Part shown: piece by piece, positions 50,522-59,653 of the stretch | Position numbering within the stretch: the first letter of the stretch is position 1 | How the letters are laid out: each line of letters opens with the position of its first letter | Assembly: GCF_014534655.1 (NCBI RefSeq) | Contig: NZ_JACVVD010000005.1 | Span: 62,001-126,000 of the forward strand | Direction: 5' to 3' | DNA from: Paenibacillus sedimenti | Lineage (GTDB): Bacteria; Bacillota; Bacilli; Paenibacillales; NBRC-103111 | Length of the DNA: 64,000 bases | Notes under the pieces: generated by a model | Told to the model about the DNA's origin: nothing | Database searches by the model: none | The model's input: only the letters and a program-made list of their open reading frames with translations | Translations under genes and position numbers: made by a program

Positions 50522-50699
50522 AGACGTTCATCCCTTTCCTTAAGAGAGCATGATGATAAAGGGTATGCGTTCCAGGGGCATAAAATGTCTGTCCAGCTCC
50601 AGCGCCCGAGCCTACATTTCAGGCTGACTTTGTATTTTGAAGGCAGGACTGTTACAATGAATCCAACTCTTACTTTATTCCATGACGAAGGTGATGACG

Positions 50700-51056
50700 A
50701 TGAAAAAAAAACACTCCAAAGCTCAAATCGATTACTTGGCAGCTAGAGAACATTTTTTGCAAATTAGCAATCAAGCAGATAAACGAATTGAAGCCTTGAA
50801 AGAACAAGGCAAGGAAGTCGGACAAGAAGAAATGGAAGAAATCATCGAGAAAGTAGGCTTACATCGCGCATATAATGAACTGACTCAAGCGGAGAACGTA
50901 CTGATCAACTGGACCCAAACCGCGATTAAGACCGAGCCTGTATTTATGGAGAAACGTGCCGAATTTGAAGAACTTTACGAGTTGGTCAAAACGAATGCGG
51001 AAGCTAGAGGCGCTATTCTTAATCTGGCCATGCGTTTAAATTTAGAGCTGGTGTGA
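50700..51056 (+). CDS. Small helical protein, YlbF-like in appearance
   Basis: A 118-residue helical protein (QIDYLAAREHFLQISNQADK; LIKV-type end AILNLAMRLNLELV). Length and helix pattern recall YlbF/YmcA-type proteins, but I see no firm family motif, so the name is only descriptive. ATG at 50700 follows AAGGTGATG; two in-frame ATGs at 50682 and 50694 are less well placed. Followed by two further very small genes. Function unknown. Confidence 0.6.
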   Translation: MKKKHSKAQIDYLAAREHFLQISNQADKRIEALKEQGKEVGQEEMEEIIEKVGLHRAYNELTQAENVLINWTQTAIKTEPVFMEKRAEFEELYELVKTNAEARGAILNLAMRLNLELV

Positions 51057-51102
51057 CATTCTAAAGAGGCAGTGCCATTATTTCTTCAGGAGGCGAATGC
51101 TC

Positions 51103-51216
51103 ATGGATAGTCATTTCATCAGCAAACTGCACGACAAGCAGAGAAAAGCCGAGAAGAATTTAAGGACACATGGGCATAAACGTCCGGGCGATAAATTGCC
51201 CAACCATAAGCACTAA
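51103..51216 (+). CDS. Very small His/Lys-rich protein (37 aa)
   Basis: A 37-codon gene, basic and rich in His: it opens MDSHFISKLHDKQRKAEKNL and ends in PNHKH. CAGGAGG lies seven bases before the ATG at 51103, and a good terminator follows 20 bases after the stop, so it is very likely a real gene. It resembles in length and polarity the minor small spore proteins of Bacilli, but I cannot assign it to one. Confidence 0.6.
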   Translation: MDSHFISKLHDKQRKAEKNLRTHGHKRPGDKLPNHKH

Positions 51217-51236
51217 TGTCTAATGGCACCACATTG

Positions 51237-51267
51237 GCCTGCAGGGAACATTCCTTGCAGGCTTTTT
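51237..51267 (+). terminator. Rho-independent terminator
   Basis: GCCTGCAGGGAA pairs with TTCCTTGCAGGC (one mismatch) over two bases plus the closing pairs, followed by TTTTT. Confidence 0.8.
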
Positions 51268-51364
51268 ATTTGGGAATCCTCACATTTCCAGCATACGATA
51301 CCGGTCAATAATCCATACTAATTTAGTAACCAATTTACTATTTTTTAAGGAGGATATGTCCGTT

Positions 51365-51502
51365 ATGAGTAAGAAAAAAGGTAGAAACCTGGACTCCATT
51401 ACACAAAGCACAATCGATAATTCCAAACAATCTTCTCGAATACAACAAAATCTGTATTCAACAGAGCCGGGTCATCATCAGCCCAATCGGCCATCCGTGT
51501 AA
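51365..51502 (+). CDS. Very small polar protein (45 aa)
   Basis: A 45-codon gene, rich in Ser, Gln, Asn and Lys and without hydrophobic core: it begins MSKKKGRNLDSITQSTIDNS and ends EPGHHQPNRPSV. AAGGAGG lies upstream of the ATG at 51365 (an earlier ATG at 51356 sits too close to the ribosome site). The low-complexity, polar nature is like that of minor small acid-soluble spore proteins; that link is only a suggestion. Confidence 0.5.
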   Translation: MSKKKGRNLDSITQSTIDNSKQSSRIQQNLYSTEPGHHQPNRPSV

Positions 51503-51560
51503 TTGCTCAATTAAGAACTCACGTTCCGCTTGAGCTCACACAACTCATGCGATTTGGAAA

Positions 51561-51605
51561 AGAGGCTATCTCTCAGGTTGTTACTAACCTTAAGGGACAG
51601 CCTCT
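51561..51605 (-). terminator. Rho-independent terminator of the cobalt transporter operon
   Basis: On the minus strand AGAGGCT pairs with AGCCTCT around an inner AGGTT/AACCT hairpin, followed by TTTTCC. It starts ten bases after the cbiO stop codon. Confidence 0.65.
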
Positions 51606-51614
51606 ACTTGTCTT

Positions 51615-52448
51615 CTAGAAGATAGAACCGAATAGCTGCTTAAAAGCCTCGATATTCTTAGGAGGACGTAAGTCTCCGCGAACGGATTCCGGCAATGCGT
51701 TCCAAATGTCAAGCAGCATTGGCGTATCTAATCCAAGGGCAGTAATCGCATCCGTACGACTGAATATTTCATCCGGCGTTCCTTCCATGACACATTGTCC
51801 TTCGTTCATGATCAGCATCCAATCAGCCCATGCATAGGCAAGATTCATATCATGAGTGGCCATGGCCAGCGTCATCCCCCGGCTGTGAATGCGCTCAAGC
51901 TCCTCCAAGAGCTGTTGCTCGGAGATTCGATCCAGGTAGGCTGTCGGTTCATCAAGCAGCAGCAGCTCGGGTTCAAGCACGAGAACCCCCGCGAGCGCCA
52001 CACGTTTCTTTTGACCGAGACTTAAGTGATGGATAGGTGTATGAGCCAAATGCTCAAGCCGCATGGATTGCAGCATCTTTACGGTTCGCAGTTTAATTTC
52101 GGGCTCTGGGATCCCGGCGTTACGAAGGCCATAAGAAACGTCCTCATAGGGCGTATTCAAGATAAGCTGCTGCTCAGGGTCTTGAAAAACGAGCCCTATT
52201 TGTTGCCGCAACTGTGTAAGTTCTTTGCGTTTGTAAGACAAAGGCGTATTTTTCCAAAGTACGTTTCCGGATGTAGGAGCATGGATCCCGATGGCATGAA
52301 GAAACAAGGTTGATTTGCCGGAGCCATTATGGCCGCAGATTGCCGTTTTTTTCTTTTCCGGTATGTGAAGGGTCAAAGATCGCAAAGCTTCTATAGATGT
52401 ACCTGGATAGCGAAAGAAAACTTCAACCGTTTCAAGAATCGATGTCAT
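51615..52448 (-). CDS. cbiO: Cobalt ECF transporter ATPase
   Basis: A 277-residue ABC ATPase. GHNGSGKSTL is Walker A, LVFQDPEQQ the Q-loop typical of ECF ATPases, HLSLGQKKRVALAGVLVLEP the signature and Walker B (LLLDEP follows). It drives cobalt uptake with CbiM, CbiN and CbiQ. ATG at 52448 follows GGAGG by nine bases and overlaps the cbiQ stop codon by four bases. The riboswitch before cbiM links the operon to cobalamin supply. Confidence 0.92.
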   Translation of the reverse strand: MTSILETVEVFFRYPGTSIEALRSLTLHIPEKKKTAICGHNGSGKSTLFLHAIGIHAPTSGNVLWKNTPLSYKRKELTQLRQQIGLVFQDPEQQLILNTPYEDVSYGLRNAGIPEPEIKLRTVKMLQSMRLEHLAHTPIHHLSLGQKKRVALAGVLVLEPELLLLDEPTAYLDRISEQQLLEELERIHSRGMTLAMATHDMNLAYAWADWMLIMNEGQCVMEGTPDEIFSRTDAITALGLDTPMLLDIWNALPESVRGDLRPPKNIEAFKQLFGSIF

Positions 52449-53248
52449 CGCATATTCCTCCAGCGAAGCCAAATTTCCAGCAGTAACAATAATCCCACTC
52501 CGATGCAGATTTCCAGCTTGTACCTATTAGGGATGGTCCTTGCTTCATAAGGCGCCATCAAAATGTCATCCGCAAAACCTCTTGACAGGAAACCATTGGA
52601 GAGGCTCTTGTACCGCTGCATCGTTTTGATAAACATTCTGACAATAAGAAGTGCCGTATCCTTCAGTCTGTTCTTCATTCCGCGTTGTCCGCCTCTAGCC
52701 TGCTGCGCAACGAACATGTCATGAACAATTTCAAAAAGGATAAACAAAAACCGATACATAATCAGCATGATTTCGGGCACCAGGGCAGGGACTCGAAGTT
52801 TTCTCATCACTTGCAACAATTCTGAAAATGACGTGCTAAACATAAGAAAAGTCATGCATGAGAGACTTGCCAGTATGCGGATGAACAATTTAGCGGCGAG
52901 CATAAGGCCCGGCATCGTAATGAATGCAGTCCATTTCAAAAATGAAAAGGAAACCAGCTCAGAAGCAGACCCGACAGTTTCATGCAAAGGTCGAATTTCT
53001 ATAACAATAGCAGGAACGCTGGCTGCAAAAAATAGGCATGCTGTCCCGGTAACTAGGAAATAGTACTTGAAAGGAATACGGGCGTAACCGATGGTCCATA
53101 CGATCATCCACGCCGTCAGAATCAACTGTACGACAGGATGGGCAAGATAGGACAATAGTAGTAATGCGGCGGCAAATCCGCTTTTCCACATCGGGGAGTA
53201 AGCGCGTAATGAATTACTATAAGAAAGAGAATCGACGAGTTTTATCAT
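52445..53248 (-). CDS. cbiQ: Cobalt ECF transporter transmembrane protein
   Basis: A 267-residue membrane protein with several hydrophobic helices (FAAALLLLSYLAHPVVQLIL). It contains the ARGGQRGMKNRL-type cytoplasmic coupling region (A-R-G motif) that contacts the ATPase in ECF transporters. ATG at 53248 overlaps the stop of cbiN by four bases (ATGA) and its end overlaps cbiO. Confidence 0.9.
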   Translation of the reverse strand: MIKLVDSLSYSNSLRAYSPMWKSGFAAALLLLSYLAHPVVQLILTAWMIVWTIGYARIPFKYYFLVTGTACLFFAASVPAIVIEIRPLHETVGSASELVSFSFLKWTAFITMPGLMLAAKLFIRILASLSCMTFLMFSTSFSELLQVMRKLRVPALVPEIMLIMYRFLFILFEIVHDMFVAQQARGGQRGMKNRLKDTALLIVRMFIKTMQRYKSLSNGFLSRGFADDILMAPYEARTIPNRYKLEICIGVGLLLLLEIWLRWRNMR

Positions 53249-53529
53249 TCGGATTTGGATCTCGATGCTTTTCCTTTGAAATACCCGATGGCAAAACCGA
53301 TGAACCCGGCTCCGATCGCCGCTTGCAGGGCAAACAACATACTTTCCGTTTCCGCAGGCAGCTCAAACAACGAAGAAAACCAAGGCTCGTAACTAGGGTG
53401 AAGCGTTTGAATCAACTGTTCGGCAGCATTGTCGGCACCACCGAATTCTCCATTAACAAATGCCAAAGGCAGCACAGCCAATAAAACAACTATAATGAAC
53501 AAGAAAATATTTAGCGTACGACTCCTCAT
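53245..53529 (-). CDS. cbiN: Cobalt transport protein CbiN
   Basis: A 94-residue protein with two transmembrane helices (NIFLFIIVVLLAVLPLAFV and ALQAAIGAGFIGFAIGYFKG) and the outer loop FGGADNAAEQLIQTLHPSYEPW typical of CbiN. It helps load cobalt into CbiM. Its start overlaps the last base of the cbiM stop. Confidence 0.92.
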   Translation of the reverse strand: MRSRTLNIFLFIIVVLLAVLPLAFVNGEFGGADNAAEQLIQTLHPSYEPWFSSLFELPAETESMLFALQAAIGAGFIGFAIGYFKGKASRSKSE

Positions 53530-54299
53530 TATTCTTGAGCTCCTTTCATTTTACGCTGAAGGATAGAAAGTTCTTTTGGGCTGTAAGCCCCAATCCAGTT
53601 CCAAATCAATACGGTAAGAATGCCTTCGCTAATCGCGAGCGGGATTTGAGTCATGGCAAAAATACTGCCAAACTTCAGGAAAGACGCGGCAATACCGCCA
53701 TACCCAGCCGGGAAGGCGAGAGATAGTTGCACGGAAGTTACCACATAGGTGGACAGATCGGCGATGGCGGCAGCTGTAAAGATCGACCACTTCTGTTTAC
53801 CGGTCGTTTTCATCATAGATTTATAGATGAAGTAACCGACTATAGGACCTGAAACCGCCATGGAGAAAGCATTGGCACCCAGTGTCGTCAATCCGCCGTG
53901 CGCAAGCAGAATAGCTTGAAACAGCAAGACAATCGATCCTAATACGCTCATAGGGAGCGGACCGAACATGACTGCACCTAAGCCTGTCCCAGTCGGATGC
54001 GAACTGCTTCCGGTTACGGATGGAATTTTCAGCGCCGACAGGACGAAGGTGAAGGCTCCGGCGAGGCCGAGCATAATTTTAAGTTCAGGCGTTTCTTTCG
54101 TTATTTTGATGAGTGATCGAAGGCCTAGAAGGAAGAAAGGCAGGAAAACAATCCACCAGAATACAGCCCAACCAATGGGAAGAAAGCCCTCCATAATGTG
54201 CATGGCGTAAGCGGACTGCGGTTCATTGATAAATAGATACAACGTGAATCCTAATACGAGAAGCATAAGACTAGTCAACTTAGTCTTTCGTTGTTTCAT
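53529..54299 (-). CDS. cbiM: Cobalt ECF transporter substrate-binding subunit CbiM
   Basis: A 256-residue membrane protein that binds Co2+. An N-terminal signal ([20 protein letters not shown]) is followed by [12 protein letters not shown], in which the freed Met-His N-terminus is the metal-binding site; [15 protein letters not shown] is the second conserved segment. ATG at 54299 follows TAGGAGG. Further upstream reading in the same frame runs into the cobalamin riboswitch and is not coding. First gene of cbiMNQO; only the cobalt type (not nickel, which lacks CbiN) fits. Confidence 0.93.
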   Translation of the reverse strand: MKQRKTKLTSLMLLVLGFTLYLFINEPQSAYAMHIMEGFLPIGWAVFWWIVFLPFFLLGLRSLIKITKETPELKIMLGLAGAFTFVLSALKIPSVTGSSSHPTGTGLGAVMFGPLPMSVLGSIVLLFQAILLAHGGLTTLGANAFSMAVSGPIVGYFIYKSMMKTTGKQKWSIFTAAAIADLSTYVVTSVQLSLAFPAGYGGIAASFLKFGSIFAMTQIPLAISEGILTVLIWNWIGAYSPKELSILQRKMKGAQE

Positions 54300-54324
54300 T
54301 GTTCCTTTACCTCCTAAAATGATG

Positions 54325-54359
54325 TTAAAAACAAATAAGACCCATCCTGATGGAGGGTC
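54325..54359 (-). terminator. Terminator of the riboswitch expression platform
   Basis: On the minus strand GACCC-TCCATCAGGAT-GGGTC with TTATTTGTTTTT follows. It lies between the cobalamin aptamer and cbiM, so bound cobalamin should end transcription here. Confidence 0.65.
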
Positions 54360-54429
54360 GTGGGTACGTGCGAATAGACGATAAAAAAAATTTATCGAAT
54401 CTCTTGACGTACACCGCTCCTTTCCGCGA

Positions 54430-54620
54430 AGGCTTGTGGGTGCATAAATGGAGGTAGGTCTCCTGGCTCTCGGATCGTCGTGTTCTTTCGCCTTCCCTGA
54501 TGGGTCTACATCAAGTGACATTAATGAAAGAATCTCCCCGAATACAGTGGCGGGACCGCTCGGGATTTGCACCCGATTCCCTGTTACCCCTTGCTGCTTA
54601 CAAGGGCACCTCATTTATTC
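54430..54620 (-). ncRNA. Cobalamin riboswitch
   Basis: On the minus strand the leader of cbiM contains the B12 box GAGCCAGGAGACCTACC (54469-54453), the segment GGGAATCGGGTGCAAATCCC and GCGGTCCCGCCACTGTA, all constant parts of the cobalamin aptamer. It places the cobalt uptake genes under repression by adenosylcobalamin or a related corrinoid. Confidence 0.92.
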
Positions 54621-54672
54621 GAAAATATGTAATTGAACATGATTATATCATAAGAATGGTATCAGATGTTGA

Positions 54673-54706
54673 GAAAAAAAGAGACCGCGAGCTATCGCGG
54701 CCTCTT
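54673..54706 (-). terminator. Terminator after tRNA-Arg
   Basis: On the minus strand GAGGCCGCGA-TAGC-TCGCGGTCTC, then a run of seven T. Starts 12 bases after the tRNA. Confidence 0.75.
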
Positions 54707-54717
54707 CTTTGTAATAA

Positions 54718-54791
54718 CGTCCCAGGAGGGATTCGAACCCCCGACCGTACGCTTAGAAGGCGTATGCTCTATCCTGCTGAGCTACTGGGAC
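54718..54791 (-). tRNA. tRNA-Arg (anticodon TCT)
   Basis: Minus strand: acceptor arms GTCCCAG and CTGGGAC pair over seven bases, the D-arm GCTC/GAGC, the anticodon arm TACGC-CTTCTAA-GCGTA (anticodon TCT) and the T-arm with TTCGAAT are all present. The discriminator is G. CCA is not encoded. It is a single tRNA with its own terminator. Confidence 0.95.
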
Positions 54792-54945
54792 TTAAAGCTT
54801 TTCGCTTTCGAATCGAGTTCGTTTTTAGCGAAGCAAGAGTTATATTAACACATCGATTTCGATGAAGTCAACCCCATTTTTATTTTCTTTTGCAATCGAT
54901 AGGACAATCAAGTAAACTGTCTCCAGCGAGACGAAGTTTTTTGAG

Positions 54946-55866
54946 GTGATCCCCATTACAGAACCATACATCAACAATTTAATCCTTTTCCCGAAGACGG
55001 AGCAATTTTACGAAGAGGAACTAACCCGCTTTCTACAGCGAGAGCAGTACAGCGACGCTTTGCAGCTGCTGACCTTTCTATTGCAATTTCCGAATGTCGG
55101 TCAACATAAATCGGACCAATGGAAAGCGTTGTATAACTGGCTTCAGACAATGCATCCGGAAACCGTATTTCCTTCCATTCCGGTAACGGAGGAGGAACAG
55201 GAGGAAGAAGAAGAGGATTTGCTGCGGCAGTACATACAGGAGAAATCGACGGAGGATGCGGCTTATATTGATAAGCTCCTCGGCATGCTCCGTGACGGCA
55301 GTTTGGAAAAGCAGATCACTGCGCTTGAACAATTGGCTTATGTTGAACTTCCGGAAGCAAGTCGGGCAGTGAAGCAATGGGTTTCCGAAAAGGCGCGGCA
55401 TCCGCACATTCAGTTTAAGGCGCTGCAGGCGCTTAGACAGATGGGAGAGCGCGGCATCTTGGAATTGCCTAAGAACGGGAGCAAAGTCATAGTAGAGATC
55501 GAAGAGACGCCGCTTTGTCCGGAGGATTTTCCAGCTCAAATCCGTGATATGATCCGCAGAGTCGGGGAAATTAGTGAAATGAACCAGCCGAATTTTGTCT
55601 TTTTCGCCAATCAATCGTGGCAGGAGTTTCTTGCTTACGCTTACGGCACCTCTGTCTATACCGATTTGTTGAAACCGGAAGAAGGGGCTGTCGATGTGTG
55701 GGCCTCCGCTTTGCATGCGGCACTTCAGGAAAGATTGTTCGGGACGATAAGTCGCGAAGAACTATTTGAAAATTATGGGATTGTCGATTCGATGAAACTC
55801 CAGTGGAAACGGGCTCATCTGACGCTGCAAACGTTCATCAATCAATATCATCCTGATCCTTTGTGA
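54946..55866 (+). CDS. HEAT/TPR-like helical protein at the ysoA position
   Basis: A 306-residue helical protein with an acidic stretch (EEEQEEEEEDL) near residue 85 and repeat helices (KQITALEQLAYVELPEASRA; QFKALQALRQMGERG). In B. subtilis the TPR protein YsoA lies just upstream of tig, so this may be its equivalent, but I see only general similarity. The only usable start is GTG at 54946; it has a weak ribosome site (GAAG), and there is an in-frame stop about 30 bases upstream. Function unknown, possibly linked to protein folding by position. Confidence 0.75.
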   Translation: MIPITEPYINNLILFPKTEQFYEEELTRFLQREQYSDALQLLTFLLQFPNVGQHKSDQWKALYNWLQTMHPETVFPSIPVTEEEQEEEEEDLLRQYIQEKSTEDAAYIDKLLGMLRDGSLEKQITALEQLAYVELPEASRAVKQWVSEKARHPHIQFKALQALRQMGERGILELPKNGSKVIVEIEETPLCPEDFPAQIRDMIRRVGEISEMNQPNFVFFANQSWQEFLAYAYGTSVYTDLLKPEEGAVDVWASALHAALQERLFGTISREELFENYGIVDSMKLQWKRAHLTLQTFINQYHPDPL

Positions 55867-56011
55867 GAAAAGCTTATATCGATGTACGTTCGAAGATGAG
55901 CGACCGCGTTAAGCGGAAGTTTTTATCACCAATAGGAAAGTTTATTAAGCAATTTTAGTGCTTTAACGAAGTTAAACTTTCCAAATGTGGTAAACGAACG
56001 AATCGTCTGCC

Positions 56012-56039
56012 TTGAAATGAAAATGTTATATGTTATAAT
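56012..56039 (+). promoter_or_regulatory. Sigma-A promoter of tig
   Basis: TTGAAA (56012-56017), 16 bases, TATAAT (56034-56039). The start codon lies 100 bases downstream. Confidence 0.6.
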
Positions 56040-56138
56040 AGAATGGTTATAATGGTAGGTAGGGGGATTAGCATTAGCACTCCACTTGCCAGAACGTGAA
56101 AATATGTCATGGTACATTTTTGGAGGGGAAGGCATAAA

Positions 56139-57440
56139 ATGAAAGCAAGTTGGGAAAAAATAGAGAAGAACGTAGGCGTTCTTGAAGTGGAAGTTGGCGC
56201 GGAGCGCGTCGCAGATGCACTCGATAAAGCATTCAAAAAAGTATCCGCGAAAGTGAACGTACCTGGTTTCCGTAAAGGTAAAGTGCCTCGTTCGATCTTT
56301 GAAGCTAAATTTGGTGTAGAAAGCTTGTATCAAGATGCTTTGGATATCATTTTGCCGGAAGTTTACGTTCAAGCGATTGAAGAGGTTAAAATCGAGCCTG
56401 TTGATCGCCCGGAAGTAGACGTTGAACAATTCGGCAAAGGACAAGTTCTGAAATTCAAAGCCAAAGTAACGGTTAAACCTGAAGTAACGCTTGGCGACTA
56501 CAAAGGCATCGAAGTTGAAGCTGTAGACGCTAATGTAACGGAAGAAGAAGTGAACGAAGAATTGAAACGTCTGCAACAGCGCCATGCTGAGCTTGTTGTT
56601 CTTGAAGAAGGACAAGCGGCTAACGGCGACGTAGTCGTTCTTGATTTCGAAGGCTTCGTAGACGGTGAGGCGTTCCAAGGCGGTAAAGCGGAGAAGTACT
56701 CCCTTGAGCTTGGTTCCAACAGCTTCATTCCAGGATTCGAAGAGCAACTCGTCGGTCTTGCGAAAGGCGAAGAGAAAGACGTTGAAGTGACATTCCCGGA
56801 AAACTATCACTCCGAAGACCTCAAAGGTAAAGCGGCTGTGTTTAAAGTGAAAATTCATGACATCAAACGCAAAAACCTGCCTGAGCTGGATGATGAGTTT
56901 GCTAAAGACGTCAGCGAGTTCGATACGCTTGAAGAGTACAAAGACGACATGAAAAAGCGTCTGCAAGAGCGTAAAGAGAAAGACGGGGAAGCGGCTAGAG
57001 AAACAGCAGTTGTTGAAAAAGCTGCAACAAACGCAGACGTTGAAATCCCGGCTGCAATGGTAGAAGCTGAGCTTGACGTCATGGTGAAAGAATTCGAAAG
57101 ACGTCTTCGTTCCCAAGGTATGACGCTTGAGATTTACTTCCAATTCTCCGGCCAAAACGAAAGCGTGTTGAAAGACCAAATGAGAGAAGACGCCGAGAAG
57201 CGTGTTCGCAACAACCTTGTTCTTGAAGCAATCGCAGCAGCAGAGAAGATCACTGTTTCCGACGAAGAAGTGGATGCTGAGCTTGAGAAATACTCGCAAT
57301 CATTCCAGAAATCCGCAGCAGAACTTCGTGAGCTGTTTGCTTCCAACGGCAGTCTGGAAGGTTTGACTAACGACCTGGTTGTAAGAAAAACCGTAGACTT
57401 CCTGCTCGAAAATAGCAAGAATGTTTCCGCAGCAGTGTAA
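56139..57440 (+). CDS. tig: Trigger factor
   Basis: A 433-residue ribosome-bound chaperone and prolyl isomerase. The N-terminal ribosome-docking segment is [19 protein letters not shown] near residue 45; the FKBP-type domain begins near 160 ([20 protein letters not shown]); the C-terminal helical arms follow. It receives nascent chains as they leave the ribosome. ATG at 56139 follows GGAGGGG; an ATG at 56109 lies before the ribosome site. It has its own promoter and terminator and starts the conserved order tig-clpP-clpX. Confidence 0.97.
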   Translation: MKASWEKIEKNVGVLEVEVGAERVADALDKAFKKVSAKVNVPGFRKGKVPRSIFEAKFGVESLYQDALDIILPEVYVQAIEEVKIEPVDRPEVDVEQFGKGQVLKFKAKVTVKPEVTLGDYKGIEVEAVDANVTEEEVNEELKRLQQRHAELVVLEEGQAANGDVVVLDFEGFVDGEAFQGGKAEKYSLELGSNSFIPGFEEQLVGLAKGEEKDVEVTFPENYHSEDLKGKAAVFKVKIHDIKRKNLPELDDEFAKDVSEFDTLEEYKDDMKKRLQERKEKDGEAARETAVVEKAATNADVEIPAAMVEAELDVMVKEFERRLRSQGMTLEIYFQFSGQNESVLKDQMREDAEKRVRNNLVLEAIAAAEKITVSDEEVDAELEKYSQSFQKSAAELRELFASNGSLEGLTNDLVVRKTVDFLLENSKNVSAAV

Positions 57441-57452
57441 ATAAGGTAAGTA

Positions 57453-57487
57453 AGGGCACGTTCGTAACGCTGGCGTGCCTTTCTTTT
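57453..57487 (+). terminator. Rho-independent terminator after tig
   Basis: AGGGCACG pairs with CGTGCCT across 13 bases, followed by TTTCTTTT. Confidence 0.75.
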
Positions 57488-57684
57488 ACCCTAATTTGTC
57501 CCTGACTGCCCCAAACACATAAGAAAAAAACGCTTACATAGCCTCGCCCTGAAAAAATGACTTTGCTGCTCAAACGTGTTAAACTGTACTTAAGATGGTA
57601 ACGGGAACTTGCCTAAGATTCCCGTATCATTAAAGAACCCATATGGGGTGAACATGGCGAATTGCCGTTAAAGGAGTTGGTACA

Positions 57685-58275
57685 ATGAGTCTTATTCCTA
57701 TGGTTGTTGAACAAGAGGCTCGCGGGGAACGTTCTTACGATATCTACTCGCGCCTGCTCAAGGACCGCATTATCTTCATCGGGAGCGCGATCGATGACGA
57801 TGTGGCTAATTTGGTCATTGCCCAGCTGCTCTTTTTATCCGCTCAGGATCCTGAGAAGGATATCCACTTATATATCAATTCCCCTGGCGGGTCTGTAACG
57901 GCAGGAATGGGGATCTTTGATACCATGCAGTTCATTAAGCCGGATGTATCTACGATTTGTGTAGGTATGGCTGCAAGTATGGGCTCCTTGCTGTTAACAG
58001 CCGGTGCCAAAGGCAAGCGATTTGCGCTGCCTAATGCAGAAGTGATGATTCACCAGCCACTCGGTGGTGTTAGAGGTCAGGCGACCGATATCAAAATCCA
58101 CGCGGATTGGATTATCAAAACGAAGCAAAAGCTCAACCAGATTTATGTGGACCGTACGGGACAGCCGCTTGAAAAGATCGAAAGAGACACCGATCGCGAT
58201 AACTTTATGAGCGCTGAAGAAGCGAAGGCATACGGTTTAATCGACGAGGTTATCACTCGAAACGACTTGAAATAA
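57685..58275 (+). CDS. clpP: ATP-dependent Clp protease, proteolytic subunit
   Basis: A 196-residue serine peptidase. Ser98 ([11 protein letters not shown]), His123 (VMIHQPLGG) and Asp172 (DTDRDNF) form the catalytic triad. [20 protein letters not shown] is the oligomer loop. It builds the 14-mer that degrades proteins given by ClpX or other Clp ATPases. AAAGGAG precedes the ATG. It lies 12 bases before clpX, so the pair is cotranscribed. No CtsR box (two GGTCAAA half-sites) was found upstream, in contrast to clpP in B. subtilis, where the gene lies elsewhere. Confidence 0.97.
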   Translation: MSLIPMVVEQEARGERSYDIYSRLLKDRIIFIGSAIDDDVANLVIAQLLFLSAQDPEKDIHLYINSPGGSVTAGMGIFDTMQFIKPDVSTICVGMAASMGSLLLTAGAKGKRFALPNAEVMIHQPLGGVRGQATDIKIHADWIIKTKQKLNQIYVDRTGQPLEKIERDTDRDNFMSAEEAKAYGLIDEVITRNDLK

Positions 58276-58287
58276 AGGAGTGATCCC

Positions 58288-59556
58288 ATGTTTAAATTTA
58301 ACGATGAAAAAGGCCAACTCAAATGTTCCTTTTGCGGGAAATCCCAAGACCAAGTGCGCAAGCTTGTTGCCGGTCCGGGAGTTTACATTTGTGATGAATG
58401 TATAGAGCTTTGTACAGAGATTGTAGAAGAAGAACTGGGCCATGAAGAAGAGCTGGATCTGAAAGATGTTCCGAAACCGCAAGAAATTCGCAACATTTTG
58501 GATCAGTATGTTATTGGACAGGACCAAGCGAAGAAATCGCTCGCTGTAGCGGTTTATAACCACTACAAACGTATTAACTCGCAAAACAAGCTTGAAGATG
58601 TGGAGCTTCAAAAGAGTAACATCGTTCTTCTTGGACCTACAGGTAGCGGTAAAACGTTGCTTGCACAAACGCTTGCCAAAATTCTTAACGTTCCATTCGC
58701 GATTGCTGATGCGACTTCTTTAACAGAAGCCGGTTATGTAGGCGAAGACGTAGAGAACATTCTGCTCAAGCTGATTCAAGCTGCTGATTACGATGTAGAG
58801 AAAGCTGAACGCGGCATTATCTACATTGACGAAATCGATAAAGTTGCCCGCAAATCCGAGAACCCGTCGATTACACGCGACGTTTCTGGGGAAGGCGTTC
58901 AACAAGCATTACTCAAAATTCTTGAGGGCACGGTAGCTTCCGTTCCACCGCAAGGCGGCCGCAAGCACCCGCATCAGGAATTCATCCAAATCGATACAAC
59001 GAACATTCTGTTCATTTGCGGAGGTGCTTTCGATGGCCTGGAGCAAATTATCAAACGCAGAATCGGTAAAAAAGTCATCGGTTTCAGCACAGACGGCAGC
59101 AAAGTAGATCTGAAACCAGGCGAGTACCTGTCCATGGTGCTTCCGGAAGATTTGCTGAAATTCGGATTAATCCCAGAGTTCGTAGGTCGTTTGCCGGTGA
59201 TCTCCACGTTAGAGCCGCTGGATGAAGCAGCCCTTGTTCGTATTCTATCCGAGCCGAAGAACGCTCTGGTTAAGCAATACCAGAAGCTTCTTGACATGGA
59301 CAATGTGTCGCTTGAATTCGACGCTGAAGCGCTCGAAGCCATCGCGAAGGAAGCGATCAAACGGAATACAGGGGCACGCGGTCTTAGAGCGATTATCGAA
59401 AGCATCATGCTGGACGTGATGTTCGAGGTCCCTTCGAGAACAGACGTATCTACTTGCAAAGTGACCAAAGAAACGGTGCAAAACAAGCTTCTGCCTGTTT
59501 TGACAACGAAAGACGGCGGTCAGACGGCTGGCAAGAAGAAGGAAGAAAGCGCGTAA
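58288..59556 (+). CDS. clpX: ATP-dependent Clp protease, ATP-binding subunit ClpX
   Basis: A 422-residue AAA+ unfoldase. The N-terminal zinc domain has Cys13, Cys16, Cys35 and Cys38. Walker A is GPTGSGKT near residue 115, Walker B is IIYIDEIDK, and [13 protein letters not shown] is the sensor II-side region; the GYVGEDVE pore loop and the IGF-type ClpP-binding loop ([12 protein letters not shown]) are present. It unfolds tagged proteins for ClpP. AAAGGAG precedes the ATG. Confidence 0.97.
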   Translation: MFKFNDEKGQLKCSFCGKSQDQVRKLVAGPGVYICDECIELCTEIVEEELGHEEELDLKDVPKPQEIRNILDQYVIGQDQAKKSLAVAVYNHYKRINSQNKLEDVELQKSNIVLLGPTGSGKTLLAQTLAKILNVPFAIADATSLTEAGYVGEDVENILLKLIQAADYDVEKAERGIIYIDEIDKVARKSENPSITRDVSGEGVQQALLKILEGTVASVPPQGGRKHPHQEFIQIDTTNILFICGGAFDGLEQIIKRRIGKKVIGFSTDGSKVDLKPGEYLSMVLPEDLLKFGLIPEFVGRLPVISTLEPLDEAALVRILSEPKNALVKQYQKLLDMDNVSLEFDAEALEAIAKEAIKRNTGARGLRAIIESIMLDVMFEVPSRTDVSTCKVTKETVQNKLLPVLTTKDGGQTAGKKKEESA

Positions 59557-59583
59557 CCCATAATTTCATAATTCCACACACAG

Positions 59584-59623
59584 CCTCCAATCCGGTTTCC
59601 GTTACAGGAAATTGGAGCGGAGG
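59584..59623 (+). other. Hairpin covering a Shine-Dalgarno-like GGAGG before ispG
   Basis: CCTCC (59584-59588) pairs with GGAGG (59619-59623) and GGTTTCC with GGAAATT inside. No U-run follows, so it is not an ordinary terminator. The ispG start at 59654 uses a separate site (GGGGAG) further down. Confidence 0.5.
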
Positions 59624-59653
59624 ATGTTTGGTGTCATGGGGAGAGAAACCATT

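Noticed and set aside
50522..50699. T-box or other amino-acid leader before asnB
   Set aside because: The upstream space of asnB is short and shows no T-box sequence (such as TGGNACCGCG) nor a specifier-type stem.
54300..54614. N-terminal extension of cbiM by about 105 codons
   Set aside because: The extension lies in the cobalamin riboswitch and its terminator; a strong ribosome site stands before the ATG at 54299.
55926..57299. A 457-codon minus-strand frame opposite tig
   Set aside because: It is a mirror of the highly biased codon use of tig, rich in Phe, and has no ribosome site or family motif.
57441..57684. CtsR operator before clpP
   Set aside because: I looked for tandem GGTCAAA heptads and found none.
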